The notes: generated by a model not told the origin, from the letters alone. Shown: positions 34,270 to 44,169, numbered from the stretch's first letter. The stretch is 64,000 nt of DNA from CBDBIG01 sp965205845 [NCBI: bacterium] (GCA_965205845.1 CBDBIG010000001.1:25378-89377), one strand, 5' to 3'. Numbers and translations are program-made.

Positions 34270-37200
34270 TTAAGCCGCAGGAGGCGGCATTCGAGTGCTT
34301 GGTGAATTGAGGCTGTAAAAATCCTGTGGTTGCAAAAATCCCGTGGATGCAGTTTGCAAAATGGCCTCCATGCGCAAACGGTGTGCATAGGTTTGGGCTG
34401 CTTGTTGGGTTTGACCCAACTGGTGGTACAGGTGCCCGAGGGAATCGAGCACCTCTAAGGGTTCCTTTTTTTGCAATAAAGGCAACCACTGGCGCAAGAG
34501 TGCGTAGGCCTGTTGGCTGGCTTTGAATTCGTGCTGGTTTTCGAGCAGTTTTGCCAAAGGGCGCAGCACCCCGAGACAGCGTTGGACGGGCAAATAACGC
34601 AAACCTAGGGTGAGGGTGCTTTGCACGCATTTCCACGCGGTTAAGGCCTTGCCAAGCTGTTGCAAGCAAATGGCTTGATCGAGTTTGCTGTGGGCAAGGC
34701 TTTGGGGGGAGCCGAGCTTTTGTAAGATATGGATTGCGTGCTCAAAAGCACGATGGGCCTCTTCAAGGCGATTTTCTACGAGGTAGGTTTTGGCCAAAAT
34801 GCCCATAATTTCGGCAGAAGTACCCTTAGCACCTTGACGCTCAAGGGCATTCACCCAATGGCTCAGTTGGCTTTGCAAACTTCCCAAAGGCTTTTGTTGT
34901 TGCTGCCATGCCCTGGCGTAAGCGCGGCACAGGGTGTTTATCTGTTGATGTTGGCCGCGTTGCAGCGCAGCTGTCAGGCTCTCCTCTAACAAGGGTTGGG
35001 CTTTTTCTGCCTCATGCAATTGCAACAACAAACGCCCCAACAAGCCGCGTACCTCGTACACCGCTTCCCAATTGCCCTCTTTGCAAGCCAAGCCAAGCAT
35101 GTGCTCAATCACGGGTTTTGCCTGTTGGGTATTTTGGTAAAACAAAAGCGCGTTGGCTAGAGCAAGGCCCGTGTTGAGCACGGCTTTGGGTTTTTGCGCC
35201 GCATCAAAACACGCCCCCAAACTGTGCAAAAGCACCTGATTTACACCGGAACAGGCCCCATCATGTAACCAAGGGCTAAGGGTGTTTACAAGGCTTTGTA
35301 AGGCATTCCAGTGCTGGGTTTCGCCCAATAACGTGCACAGCTCATTTAAATTGATGCATGCTGCATGAAGGGTCCACTGGTGATGTAGGGCCTTTTGTTG
35401 GGCTGGGTTTGGCGGGCGGGCACACCATGCCCCAAAGGTGGTATTGGCAGGCCATATTTGGTGTTGAGGGCCTTGCAAAAGCCCCCTCAAAAACTGACCA
35501 AAGCTGTGATGACCGTTATCGTATAGGTGTTTTAGTGAGGCCTTGCTCACCAGGGTGCTTGCAGCCCAATGTTGAATTTGGGAGGGCAAGGTCAGCTCGC
35601 CTTGCATTCCTCGCGGGGATAGCAAACCGAGTGATTCAAGGTGTTGCAAGGTGGTGTTTAGGGTTTCTACACGCACTTTGCAAAAGCGGGAGAGCACTTC
35701 GGGGCTTAGGGGGGCGGGAAATAAACCCAGCATAAAAAGCACACTTTGTCCCATGGGGCTGGTTTGAGACACCTGCATGGTTAAGACGTGTTCGAGCAGG
35801 CATTTGCCAGCCTTGGCCCAGGTGGGTTGGTGTTCTGCTTGAAAGGGCTTGGCCAATGAAAGGGCTTGCTGGTTGAGGATCAAAAGCACATGCTGACTAC
35901 TTGGCCAGCGTGCCATCCGTGCCAGTAGTTGCCCCAGGAGCAAATTGAGACCACACAAGCGTAACAACGCGGCGGAATCCTTGCGTCGCATGGTTTGGCG
36001 CATCCAGTGATCCCCCAAAAAAACGCCCAACTCGGCGGGGCTTAAGGGTTGCAGGGCAAGGTGCACACTTTGAGGGGTGTTGCCCCCTTGGGTTGCTGGG
36101 GTTGTGGGTGAAGGTAGCACTGTGTTGAGCAAGGCATCCGAAGGGTGGATACATAGGACCACCAACTGGGTCGTGATGGGCAAGGTGCCGAGCAACGCCT
36201 GAACAAACAAAACGAAGCCAGGGCGTTTTTCGAGGCCATTTAGGATAATGAGGCGCCGCTGACCGTCGGCGGAGTGCATGGCAATGCGCGTTGCCCATGC
36301 GTCCAGATCGCCCCCAGGCCAGGCCACCTGATGCAAACACATGGCCAGTGCTTGCAAACAAAGAATAGCATCTTTTGTAGCATGTGCTTGTGCGTCTTCC
36401 ACTTGGGTGGGGGTTGAACCGACATTGGGAGTGGTCGCGGCATGTGGGGGGGGTAAATTGGCAATACTCTGCGGATTGAGCCACACCACCTCGTGAAGCA
36501 CCCGCCCCATGCGCTGGCATACCTGGGCGAGCAGCTGGGTTTTACCCATGCCTTTGGGGGCACTGATACACAAGAACGGCGCAGGGCTTGGGGGTTGTGG
36601 GCTTGGGTTTTTTTGGGTTTGCGCTTGGGCTTTGATGCTCGCAGCATCGCCAGATGAATGTGTTTTTGCAAGGGGTTTTTCCCGAGGGGGTATCAAGGTT
36701 TTAGGTTGCAACCTTTGCAGCAGATGCTCTAACAATTGGGGGCGGGCAGGGTTGCTGGAAGCGGGTTGCCAGCATGGTCTAAACCCAGGGTCGAGATGGG
36801 TGTTCCCAGGCAAAGGTCCTTGGACTACAGACGGGTTTACACCTGGGTTGATTGTGCTCAATCGCGCAGATATGCTTGATTTTTGCGCTGCAACCTCCCC
36901 CGTGGTTAATCCAAAAGTGCGAAGGGGTGGGGGTGTTTTCAGCATTTTTTTCTGTGCCTGCCAAACCTGCAAACTCCATGGCAAATGCAATAAAGGGAGC
37001 AGTAGCATCCAATCTGGGGGATAGCATTTGGCCAATTTGCGCAAGGTGGAACGGTAGGCCACAGCCAAGCCTTCACCTTGGTTTAGGTGCTCAAAAAAAA
37101 CGCTCAAAAAACCATGCAGCAAACCACTTTGCATGGTGTGGGGCATGCGCAAAACTGCAGGTGCCCCTGCTTGAATGAGTGCCGCATCCCTAGCAGTTGC

Positions 37201-38076
37201 CTGCAGGGGTTGCTCGTGGGCATAGCCATCCATAAAAATTAGCAAAGGTGCGCTCCCTGCCAGGGTACGGCGGAGCATTTCCAGCAAAAAACTGCGCGAA
37301 AGCAAAGCCTTCTCACCTTTGATCGATTCCAGATACCAACCCGTCTCGACGCATTCGGCTACCAACAACAAGGCTTCGACGCCTATGTGCCACGCATGCT
37401 CAAGGTCTTTTCGTCGGCTGTGAGGTATGATGGATAGTTCCATTCCCTTGCCTGAGGCGTGTAACTTATGGTGGGTACTTTGTGGAAGGTAGGAAAATGC
37501 GGGCCACACAGGCTTCGACGCCCCAAGGTGAGATCCGGCCTGTTGGGGGATACCGGAGGCTTGCAGCCCCACGTTGTGCTTGCGGCTATACCTGCTGGGA
37601 GCACCTTGCAGCGGCTGGGCACCCAATGCCACCATCCGAAACGCCTTGCCTTGCCCAAGGGATTTCCACGGGGGCTGATGGCAGGATGCGATTCGTACAA
37701 TCCCTTGGCGCAAAGCCAACCAGCCACCCCCATCGCATAGCAATTCCCACGGGAGGGCACTCCATTTTGGATGCTGAATATGCAACAGCAAAGGGGTGTG
37801 GGGATTAAGGTGCTGGAAGAGCGTTTTAGAAAATAAGGCGTGGTGTAGCGCTTTACCCAAGCGTTGCAAAAACGGGAAAGATTCTTGCTTTTGGCGATCT
37901 GATAGAGGAGGATCTTGACTTTGCGCTTGCAAGTTGTAAAAAGCCTCTACCCCTGCTTGTACATGGGGCTGAAGGGGTAAAAAAGGCTGTTGAATACCGT
38001 ACAATGGCAGTTCGATAACATTCTTTTTCAAATACAGCACATTGGGATGTGGTCCGCGGGTGGTAAACTGCTTCAC
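34270..38076 (-). CDS. CHAT-STAND NTPase-TPR protein with degenerate CHAT catalytic residues
   Basis: 1268 aa, cytoplasmic, no signal or membrane helix. Residues about 95-350 resemble the caspase-like CHAT fold: LPWELLCDGGGWLALRQGIV (108-127), then AALIQAGAPAVLRMPHTMQS and FFEHLNQGEGLAVAYRSTL. At the catalytic His strand it reads LLLVAECVETG (236-246) and at the catalytic Cys strand LLIFMDG (278-284), so neither residue is present. A Pro/Gln-rich linker follows, then a STAND-type NTPase: Walker A APKGMGKT (506-513) and Walker B-like LIILNGLE (609-616, with Asn where Asp is usual). The last 350 residues are TPR-like helical hairpins, such as LLGRLLLQLHEAEKAQPLLE. CHAT and STAND modules are common in bacterial defence and stress signalling; the role here is unknown. 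Confidence 0.75.
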   Translation of the reverse strand: MKQFTTRGPHPNVLYLKKNVIELPLYGIQQPFLPLQPHVQAGVEAFYNLQAQSQDPPLSDRQKQESFPFLQRLGKALHHALFSKTLFQHLNPHTPLLLHIQHPKWSALPWELLCDGGGWLALRQGIVRIASCHQPPWKSLGQGKAFRMVALGAQPLQGAPSRYSRKHNVGLQASGIPQQAGSHLGASKPVWPAFSYLPQSTHHKLHASGKGMELSIIPHSRRKDLEHAWHIGVEALLLVAECVETGWYLESIKGEKALLSRSFLLEMLRRTLAGSAPLLIFMDGYAHEQPLQATARDAALIQAGAPAVLRMPHTMQSGLLHGFLSVFFEHLNQGEGLAVAYRSTLRKLAKCYPPDWMLLLPLLHLPWSLQVWQAQKKMLKTPPPLRTFGLTTGEVAAQKSSISARLSTINPGVNPSVVQGPLPGNTHLDPGFRPCWQPASSNPARPQLLEHLLQRLQPKTLIPPREKPLAKTHSSGDAASIKAQAQTQKNPSPQPPSPAPFLCISAPKGMGKTQLLAQVCQRMGRVLHEVVWLNPQSIANLPPPHAATTPNVGSTPTQVEDAQAHATKDAILCLQALAMCLHQVAWPGGDLDAWATRIAMHSADGQRRLIILNGLEKRPGFVLFVQALLGTLPITTQLVVLCIHPSDALLNTVLPSPTTPATQGGNTPQSVHLALQPLSPAELGVFLGDHWMRQTMRRKDSAALLRLCGLNLLLGQLLARMARWPSSQHVLLILNQQALSLAKPFQAEHQPTWAKAGKCLLEHVLTMQVSQTSPMGQSVLFMLGLFPAPLSPEVLSRFCKVRVETLNTTLQHLESLGLLSPRGMQGELTLPSQIQHWAASTLVSKASLKHLYDNGHHSFGQFLRGLLQGPQHQIWPANTTFGAWCARPPNPAQQKALHHQWTLHAACINLNELCTLLGETQHWNALQSLVNTLSPWLHDGACSGVNQVLLHSLGACFDAAQKPKAVLNTGLALANALLFYQNTQQAKPVIEHMLGLACKEGNWEAVYEVRGLLGRLLLQLHEAEKAQPLLEESLTAALQRGQHQQINTLCRAYARAWQQQQKPLGSLQSQLSHWVNALERQGAKGTSAEIMGILAKTYLVENRLEEAHRAFEHAIHILQKLGSPQSLAHSKLDQAICLQQLGKALTAWKCVQSTLTLGLRYLPVQRCLGVLRPLAKLLENQHEFKASQQAYALLRQWLPLLQKKEPLEVLDSLGHLYHQLGQTQQAAQTYAHRLRMEAILQTASTGFLQPQDFYSLNSPSTRMPPPAA

Positions 38077-38197
38077 CCTATTATTCTTCCTCCTTGAAAA
38101 GGGTGTGAGGGTTAATAAAGCCAGCCTTGTGCAATACCTGCTTGCGGTGTTTGCGGGGTCAGTGCATGCTTGTCAAGCATAACGGTTACTAAATTTT

Positions 38198-38839
38198 TTG
38201 CCAAAGGGGGGCAAACGTTTTTTGCCGCCCCCCGATTTGTCCGCAACAAAGCTGCTTATTGAGGAGTATCACTTAAAAATGGACGACAACGTCGACGGGA
38301 GACCCGAAAACGTGGTGTTTTTAAAACAGCATCGCCATGCCAAAATGCGGCCTCATGTGCAAGGTAGTGGGGAAGTGCACCATCTGACGCACACACAAGG
38401 TGGCAAAAAACGCGGCAAAGGGCAGGGCGCGGTCGGCGAACCCATAACGGGGACATTGTACTGGTTGCACTGCCCAGTGTGCAATACCCTGGAATATACT
38501 GAGGCGGGCGAGCCTAACCCACGGGTGCACGGACCATGTTCGACCCAAGTACAGATGGCCCCCGTAGACCTTGATTTGCGTGCCGAGTTTAGCGTGGCCA
38601 GTACAAACCTCGAACGCATTGATGTCCTAACCTCGCTGCTTGATGTAGCACGCCAAAAGCAACTAGAATACTTAAACCGTTTAAGCCTCGCGGCAACTCA
38701 AAAAATTGAACCCTATGCCGATGCAGGGGAAAAATCGCCTGAGGAATTGAACGTGGCGGGGGTAGATTTTTTAGGTTTGTGGCAGTCGCGCTTTTTTTAC
38801 GAGGCTAAGACGCATTTTGCGCGAGATGATAAAAAATGA
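38198..38839 (+). CDS. Hypothetical protein with a zinc-knuckle-like segment
   Basis: Up to 213 aa; the start is uncertain. The frame opens with a TTG at 38198 (MPKGGKRFLPPPDLS); an ATG at 38279 (MDDNVDGRPEN) gives a shorter form. Visible: a His/Lys/Gly-rich stretch (HRHAKMRPHVQGSGEVHH), CPVC and a third Cys in HGPCSTQ, then a helical C-terminus (RIDVLTSLLDVARQKQLEYL). No family recognised. It is divergent from the CHAT-STAND gene with about 120 bp between starts, so the two may share a regulatory region. Confidence 0.6.
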   Translation: MPKGGKRFLPPPDLSATKLLIEEYHLKMDDNVDGRPENVVFLKQHRHAKMRPHVQGSGEVHHLTHTQGGKKRGKGQGAVGEPITGTLYWLHCPVCNTLEYTEAGEPNPRVHGPCSTQVQMAPVDLDLRAEFSVASTNLERIDVLTSLLDVARQKQLEYLNRLSLAATQKIEPYADAGEKSPEELNVAGVDFLGLWQSRFFYEAKTHFARDDKK

Positions 38840-38850
38840 CGCCTGCTTTT

Positions 38851-38870
38851 CATCATTCCCATGAATGATG
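38851..38870. terminator. Perfect 8-bp hairpin after the unknown gene
   Basis: CATCATTC/GAATGATG with a CCAT loop, 12 bp downstream of the stop. No T run, so a weak terminator call. Confidence 0.35.
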
Positions 38871-39038
38871 AGGCTCTCGTTTGGTTAAATGAGCCAAAAT
38901 CAAGGATTCCAAAAACGCACCTCATTCACTCGCCTGCAATCAAAAAAACCTTTAGTTTTTATGGTTTAGCCCTCAAAAACAAATGTATCATCAACCCGAA
39001 GCCCACCCCTACCGTTGTCCGAAAGCCATGCGTTTGCC

Positions 39039-40256
39039 ATGAGTTCATCGCCATTGGCACCAGCAAATGCCCCCCTTCCTTCGACATCGTCATCGGGATT
39101 TGGCTTTACATTGCTCAAAAAGGATGCCCATTGTAATGCCCGTTTGGGGGTTTGGGAAACCCCTCATGGTAAGGTGAAAACCCCAGTATTTATGCCCGTT
39201 GCCACCCAGGCAGCCTTGCGTGGCCTGCCCGGTTGGTTGGCCAAGGATTTAGGCAGCCAAGTCCTGCTGGCCAACAGTTACCACCTGCACTTGTCCCCTG
39301 GGGAAGAGGTGGTGACCGCCCTTGGTGGCTTGCACACTTTTATGCAGTGGGACCAGCCTATTATCACCGACAGTGGAGGCTACCAGGTGTTTTCGCTTCC
39401 AGGGCGTGAGGTGAGCGAAGAGGGTGTGCGTTTTCGCTATGAAAAAAACGGCCAACGCGTCCACTTAAGCCCCGAAAGTGCCATGGCTTTGCAATTTAAT
39501 CTTGGTGCAGACATTGTCATGGCCCTCGATGTCTGCCATCCCCACACCGCGTCTTTTGGCGAGGCCAAGGCCTCCATGGAGCGCACTTTGCGCTGGGCGC
39601 TCCGCTGTCAAGCCGCGCATCAAAAATTATTGCAAAGGCAAAACCCAGCATCGCTTCGCCAGCAAGCCCTGTTTGGGATTGTACAAGGAGGGGTGCACGG
39701 GGATTTGCGCAAGGAATGTGCCCAACAAATTGCCGCTCTCGACCTGCCTGGCATTGCCGTGGGTGGTTTGAGTGTGGGCGAAGGCCTCGAAGAAATGATT
39801 CGCGTGCTTACCCAAACGGTGCCACACTTGCCCGTTGACCGCCCGCGTTATTTAATGGGGGTGGGCTTTCCAGAAGATGTGTTGGCATGGGTTGAAGCAG
39901 GCATGGACATGAGCGATTGCGTGGTCCCCACCCGTCATGCGCGCTCGGGTGTGCTGTTTACCAGGGTGGGGCGCTTGCGCATTACCCAACGGCGCTACCG
40001 AAAAGATCGTCTGGTTCCCGATACCTCATGCCGTTGCCCGGTCTGCGAGCGCTATAGTCGTGCCTACATACACCATTTGTTCCAAGTAGGAGAAACACTG
40101 GGCGCGATGTTGGCCGCGGTGCACAACGTCCATTTTTACTTGCAAATGATGCAAGATGTCCAAAAAGCCATTGCAGAGGACCGGTTTTTGGATTTTAAGC
40201 GCGATTTCTTAACCCTTTACTTACGCCATCAACGAAAGGATCACCATGTCGGATAG
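39039..40256 (+). CDS. tgt: Queuine tRNA-guanine transglycosylase
   Basis: Exchanges guanine-34 for preQ1 in tRNAs with GUN anticodons. About 405 aa from the ATG at 39039 (MSSSPLAPANAPLP); a TTG at 39015 is an alternative, and the first 25 residues are not conserved. Signatures: PVFMPVATQAALRGL, ITDSGGYQVFSL (substrate Asp), MGVGFPEDVL, then MDMSDCVVPTRHARSG with the nucleophile Asp, and the zinc site CRCPVC followed by HH. Overlaps the next gene by 11 nt, so translationally coupled. Confidence 0.95.
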   Translation: MSSSPLAPANAPLPSTSSSGFGFTLLKKDAHCNARLGVWETPHGKVKTPVFMPVATQAALRGLPGWLAKDLGSQVLLANSYHLHLSPGEEVVTALGGLHTFMQWDQPIITDSGGYQVFSLPGREVSEEGVRFRYEKNGQRVHLSPESAMALQFNLGADIVMALDVCHPHTASFGEAKASMERTLRWALRCQAAHQKLLQRQNPASLRQQALFGIVQGGVHGDLRKECAQQIAALDLPGIAVGGLSVGEGLEEMIRVLTQTVPHLPVDRPRYLMGVGFPEDVLAWVEAGMDMSDCVVPTRHARSGVLFTRVGRLRITQRRYRKDRLVPDTSCRCPVCERYSRAYIHHLFQVGETLGAMLAAVHNVHFYLQMMQDVQKAIAEDRFLDFKRDFLTLYLRHQRKDHHVG

Positions 40257-41622
40257 CCACACAATACCTTCACCCACAAGCCCTTGGATTAACACTGCAG
40301 TGTCGCAATGGGCAAAGGTATTAAACCAACCCCGCTTTAGCGGAGGCTATGCAGGTGGGCGGACCTTTGGCAAGCATGTGATGAACTTGGGTGTGGGCGA
40401 AGTGGCCGATATTGCTGGGCAACCCGAGATGCACCACCTGTACGCACAGGCGTTGCAAGAATACATTCCCCAAAGCGCACTCCAGCGCTACAACGGGGCC
40501 TTGGGCTATCAAAAAACCAATCAAGCCATGGCTAAACTATGGAATGGCTACCTTGGAGAACCGCGTTTTGACGAATCCCTGGTTGCCTCCTACGATGGTG
40601 GGCATAACGCCATTGAAGCACTTATGCGCGTGTGCACAGGCCCCCCAGGGATGGCTTCCACCCAAAAATTTCAGGTGATGATGGGTGCACCGTGTTACCC
40701 CTATTTTGCTTCGGCCATTTGCGCTTATGCGGGCTTGCTTACCTTTTCTGCCTATAGTGCCGAGGAATGGATTGCTGAGGTGGAGGCATTTTGCCATGAA
40801 GGCGTGGGTTTAATTTTGTTGAATGTACCCAATAATCCCATGGGTTATACCCTTAACCCAGCCCAAGTGCGGCGTTTAAACCGCGTTGCCCAAAAGCACA
40901 ATTGCGTTATTGTGGTGGATGCGGTGTATGCCACTTACGATGTACAAGGGCAAAATTCCATGGCCACCCTTGCACAATTGGATGCCGAGCGGACCGTGTT
41001 TGTGGATAGTTTCTCAAAAAAATACGGTCTTCCAGGCATCCGCCTTGGTTTTACCCTGTGTGCCAACCCTGTCCTTTCTGATGCATTGCGTTTGATGAAA
41101 ATGGCCGAATCCTTGGCGGTGGGCCATGATAAACTCCATTTTGCCCATTGGTTGCTCACCCATCACCAGGACATGCCGCAGCGCATTGCCAGTGAAATAT
41201 GGAAACGTAAAAGCCAATTTTTAGAGCGCTTTAACGTGGCAGATCTCGAAGGGGTTAGGCTGGTGGGAGGTGAGCGCAATGCGTTTTATCAAATGCTAGA
41301 CATTACCGAACTATGCCAGACCCGACGGACAGACGAAATGAGCGTGGCGACCTTTTGCCAACAACACTATCAAGTTGAGGTAATGGGAGGCGGGAATTAT
41401 CACCCAAGTTCAAGGCTGTCTTGCGAAACCATTGCCCTCAAAAATGGGATCTTGCTGGGCCAAGCCCAACGTTGTCTCCCTGCCTTAACCACGCCTAATG
41501 CGCAAGCCAACAAACGTCAAATGCTGCGCCTCACCTTTGGCTGTGATTCGCGGATTGAGCAAGCTGCCATTGCTCTAAACAGTGCTTTAACTGGGGTGGC
41601 CAATGGCGAACTCAAAAGGTGA
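40246..41622 (+). CDS. PLP-dependent aminotransferase, class I/II
   Basis: 458 aa, fold type I. PLP-site features: NVPNNPMGYTL, VVDAVYATYD and the Schiff-base lysine in VDSFSKKYGLPGIRLGF, with a C-terminal Arg region LRLTFGCDSR. The N-terminus, with YAGGRTFGKHVMNLGVGE and LQRYNGALGYQKTNQAMA, is unusual compared with aspartate aminotransferases, so I do not assign a substrate. Start ATG 40246, with GAAAGGA upstream, inside the end of tgt. Confidence 0.8.
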   Translation: MSDSHTIPSPTSPWINTAVSQWAKVLNQPRFSGGYAGGRTFGKHVMNLGVGEVADIAGQPEMHHLYAQALQEYIPQSALQRYNGALGYQKTNQAMAKLWNGYLGEPRFDESLVASYDGGHNAIEALMRVCTGPPGMASTQKFQVMMGAPCYPYFASAICAYAGLLTFSAYSAEEWIAEVEAFCHEGVGLILLNVPNNPMGYTLNPAQVRRLNRVAQKHNCVIVVDAVYATYDVQGQNSMATLAQLDAERTVFVDSFSKKYGLPGIRLGFTLCANPVLSDALRLMKMAESLAVGHDKLHFAHWLLTHHQDMPQRIASEIWKRKSQFLERFNVADLEGVRLVGGERNAFYQMLDITELCQTRRTDEMSVATFCQQHYQVEVMGGGNYHPSSRLSCETIALKNGILLGQAQRCLPALTTPNAQANKRQMLRLTFGCDSRIEQAAIALNSALTGVANGELKR

Positions 41623-41779
41623 TTTTTTAGAAAAAAAGGGGCCGCGTCATCAACCGTATCGGCCACGCAACCTTCAAGCGCTGCTCGCGCATGCCTTTCG
41701 CCGCAGCTCTTATTTTGAGGTAGCTGAGAATACACCATCCCACACTTGTCCCTTAGGTACAGGTGGCGATTGGCGATAG
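41603..41779 (+). CDS. Possible small basic protein (58 aa) overlapping two gene ends
   Basis: Reads MANSKGDFLEKKGPRHQPYR, then PRNLQALLAHAFRRSSYFEVAE and a less convincing tail. It overlaps the last 20 nt of the aminotransferase gene and about 70 nt of the convergent cyclase gene. The first 45 residues look protein-like; it could be chance. Confidence 0.25.
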   Translation: MANSKGDFLEKKGPRHQPYRPRNLQALLAHAFRRSSYFEVAENTPSHTCPLGTGGDWR

Positions 41780-43995
41780 GTTAGGCAGCGCTGAATATAA
41801 ACCTTTGCAGGTGGATCGTCGGGGAGGTTTTGACAACACGCTTTAAACGCGTTAATGGCATGATCCCAATCTTGCTGACGATAAAGCGCTAAACCCTGTT
41901 TGAAATGCTTAAAACCCGCTTGTTGTTCGGGGTTAAGTTCACCTTTGCGTGCAACGAGTTCGTAAATTTGAACGGGGGCGTTAATTCCCAGCACGCGAAT
42001 CAAGTCGACCTCACGGGTTTCAATGCTATCTTTGGCAGCGGCGTAGGTATACTCAGAGATGCAATTGTACATTTTATAGTTTTTGTTGGCACCTTCCAGG
42101 CGAGCAGCCAGATTGACGGAATTGCCCATCATGGTGTAGTCAAAACGCTTTTGTGAGCCCATGTTGCCCACAATCATTGGCCCCGTGTTGAGACCAATGC
42201 GCATCAAAATTTCAGGGAGACCTTCGGACTTCCATATTTCGCGGAGTTCACCCAGCCGTTTTTGCATTTCCAAGGTTACGTAACACGCTTTAACGGCATG
42301 ATCTTCAAAAGGGATGGGAGCACCGAAAAACGCAATAATTGCATCGCCCTCGTATTTGTCTACCGTCCCACCGTAGTCCGTGATAATGTCGCTCATTTCA
42401 GTAAGGTATTGGTTAAGTAGGTGGACCAAGTCCTCGGGCTCCATCTGCTCTGAAATGGTGGAAAAGCCTTGTATATCGGAGAAAAAAGCGGTGAGTACGC
42501 GTCGTTCCCCACCCAGTTTTAAAAGGTCGGGGTTTTCGGTGAGTTGTTCAATCACCTGAGGGGAAAGGTATTGCTGAAAGGCACCCTTAATGAAGCGCCT
42601 ATCTTTGTCTGTTACAAAAAAGCGATACAAGGTCACCCCCGTCCAAACCATCACCATCACCATTACAACGTAAATGTATGAAGTCCAAGTAAGCCAGTGG
42701 TTAACCATCCATTGGTGTATATAGGTATAAAAACCCACCAGCACCGCCAAAAGCAAAAACGAGTAGATGTTTTTCATTTTAGGCAACACCCAACCCAAAC
42801 CTATGCCTAGTACGATAATGAGGATGATGGTGCTGAGGTCGTTGGCAAAATCGAGCCTGAAGTAACTGTCGGTAATGAGGTTATCCAACAAAGTGGCGTG
42901 CACCTCAACCCCGGGGTAGGCCACCTCCACAGGGGTGGTTCGTAAGTCGTAAATCCCGACCTCGGTTGGCCCAATCAGTACAATTTTGTCTTTTAAGGCA
43001 TCTTTGGGGACCTTGCGCTCAATGATGTCATAAATAGAATAATGCGGAAACGTCCTGCTAGGGCCTTTGTAATTGAGCTGTATCGAGCCATCGTTGCTGG
43101 TATAAATGTATTTTTCTCCCACTTGAATGCCCAATATCCCTGCCTCAGGGTCGGCATCCACGATGAGTTGTTTAGCCCCCAAAAAGTGCTGCAGTATTCG
43201 GAGGTCGAGGGAGGGATAAATACTGTCATTTGCATTATACAGCAGGTGTACACGGCGCACGGTCCCGTCTTCCCTGTCGGGGGTCATGTTAAAAAAACCG
43301 TGGCTCTTGCTGTTATTGCTAATCGAACCAATGTTTGTTTCGGGGGCATGCCCTGGGGGCAAGGCATAACGCGGCAATGCACCGCGTACCAAGTTTATTT
43401 CTTGGCCGGCAAGCCGCTTGAAACCGATGTTTTTCTCCTCATCACCAAGGTGAGAGACCTCGCCCTCAGAGCCAAAGAAAAAATAGCCTAGCACCACATT
43501 GTCTTTTTTTGAGATGGAGGAGGCCAGTTTGCCATCGCCATCCAAATTTTTGCGCAACTTGACAATTTCTTCCCTTAAATTTTGCACGCCACGGCTATCG
43601 GGCACGCCCAGGTCGCGAAACAAGCGCTGCACACGTCCCAAGGCAAGGCTCCCCTCGTTATGCTCGGGTTCAGAAAACACGATGTCAAAACCAACCGTGC
43701 GTACTCCATATTCATTCAAGGCATCCATCATTTGCGCCATACGTTCACGAGGCCAAGGCCAGCGTCCGTAGAGATCGACGCTTTTCGTGTCAATCACCGC
43801 AATGGCAACCTCGGGTGCCACGGGCTGTTCGTCACGCTCGTTTAAGATAAAATCCACCCATTTTTTATCAATCAGGTTTAAAAAACTGTTGTTTGCATCA
43901 AAAATGCTCGTGTTAAAAAAGAAGGTCAGCATCACCCCAAGGGTGATAAACAGGGAAACTTTAATGTCAGATAAAGCAAAAAGGCGTTTAAGCAT
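41710..43995 (-). CDS. CHASE2-domain adenylate/guanylate cyclase
   Basis: 761 aa membrane-bound class III nucleotide cyclase. N-terminal helix (VSLFITLGVMLTFFF), extracytoplasmic CHASE2 sensor (VAIAVIDTKSVDLYGRWPWP, then GFDIVFSEPE, IVLIGPTEVGIYDLRTTPVE and GVEVHATLLDNLI), three transmembrane helices near residues 380-445, then the catalytic domain: LTAFFSDIQGFSTISEQM (metal Asp), KYEGDAIIAFFGAP (second Asp) and YTMMGNSVNLAARLEGA. The GNS where GDT is common still fits many CHASE2 cyclases. Start ATG 43995. Ligand unknown. Confidence 0.9.
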   Translation of the reverse strand: MLKRLFALSDIKVSLFITLGVMLTFFFNTSIFDANNSFLNLIDKKWVDFILNERDEQPVAPEVAIAVIDTKSVDLYGRWPWPRERMAQMMDALNEYGVRTVGFDIVFSEPEHNEGSLALGRVQRLFRDLGVPDSRGVQNLREEIVKLRKNLDGDGKLASSISKKDNVVLGYFFFGSEGEVSHLGDEEKNIGFKRLAGQEINLVRGALPRYALPPGHAPETNIGSISNNSKSHGFFNMTPDREDGTVRRVHLLYNANDSIYPSLDLRILQHFLGAKQLIVDADPEAGILGIQVGEKYIYTSNDGSIQLNYKGPSRTFPHYSIYDIIERKVPKDALKDKIVLIGPTEVGIYDLRTTPVEVAYPGVEVHATLLDNLITDSYFRLDFANDLSTIILIIVLGIGLGWVLPKMKNIYSFLLLAVLVGFYTYIHQWMVNHWLTWTSYIYVVMVMVMVWTGVTLYRFFVTDKDRRFIKGAFQQYLSPQVIEQLTENPDLLKLGGERRVLTAFFSDIQGFSTISEQMEPEDLVHLLNQYLTEMSDIITDYGGTVDKYEGDAIIAFFGAPIPFEDHAVKACYVTLEMQKRLGELREIWKSEGLPEILMRIGLNTGPMIVGNMGSQKRFDYTMMGNSVNLAARLEGANKNYKMYNCISEYTYAAAKDSIETREVDLIRVLGINAPVQIYELVARKGELNPEQQAGFKHFKQGLALYRQQDWDHAINAFKACCQNLPDDPPAKVYIQRCLTYRQSPPVPKGQVWDGVFSATSK

Positions 43996-44069
43996 CACAA
44001 TCTCATCTAAAAATGGATAAGGGTGGTCTTGTTATTCGTCAGAGCCATTGCAAAAAATCCTTCTGCCCC

Positions 44070-44169
44070 GCCAGAGAGCATTTTTGCTCACCATCAAACA
44101 GCAAGGGCACCATCCACGTTGGTTGCGCATCATGGTTTAAAGAGCATCCGGCCAGAGAGCATTTTCGCC
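44070..44169. repeat. Short direct repeat upstream of the cyclase
   Basis: CGCCAGAGAGCATTTTTGC (about 44071) and GGCCAGAGAGCATTTTCGC (about 44151) are 80 bp apart, 16 matching core bases. They lie between ppiD and the cyclase and may be duplicated regulatory sequence or chance. Confidence 0.3.

Noticed and set aside
34010-34669. Minus-strand frame overlapping the end of the CHAT-STAND gene
   Set aside because: It lies in another frame over the last 400 bp of a clearly coding gene and shows no family features; a shadow.
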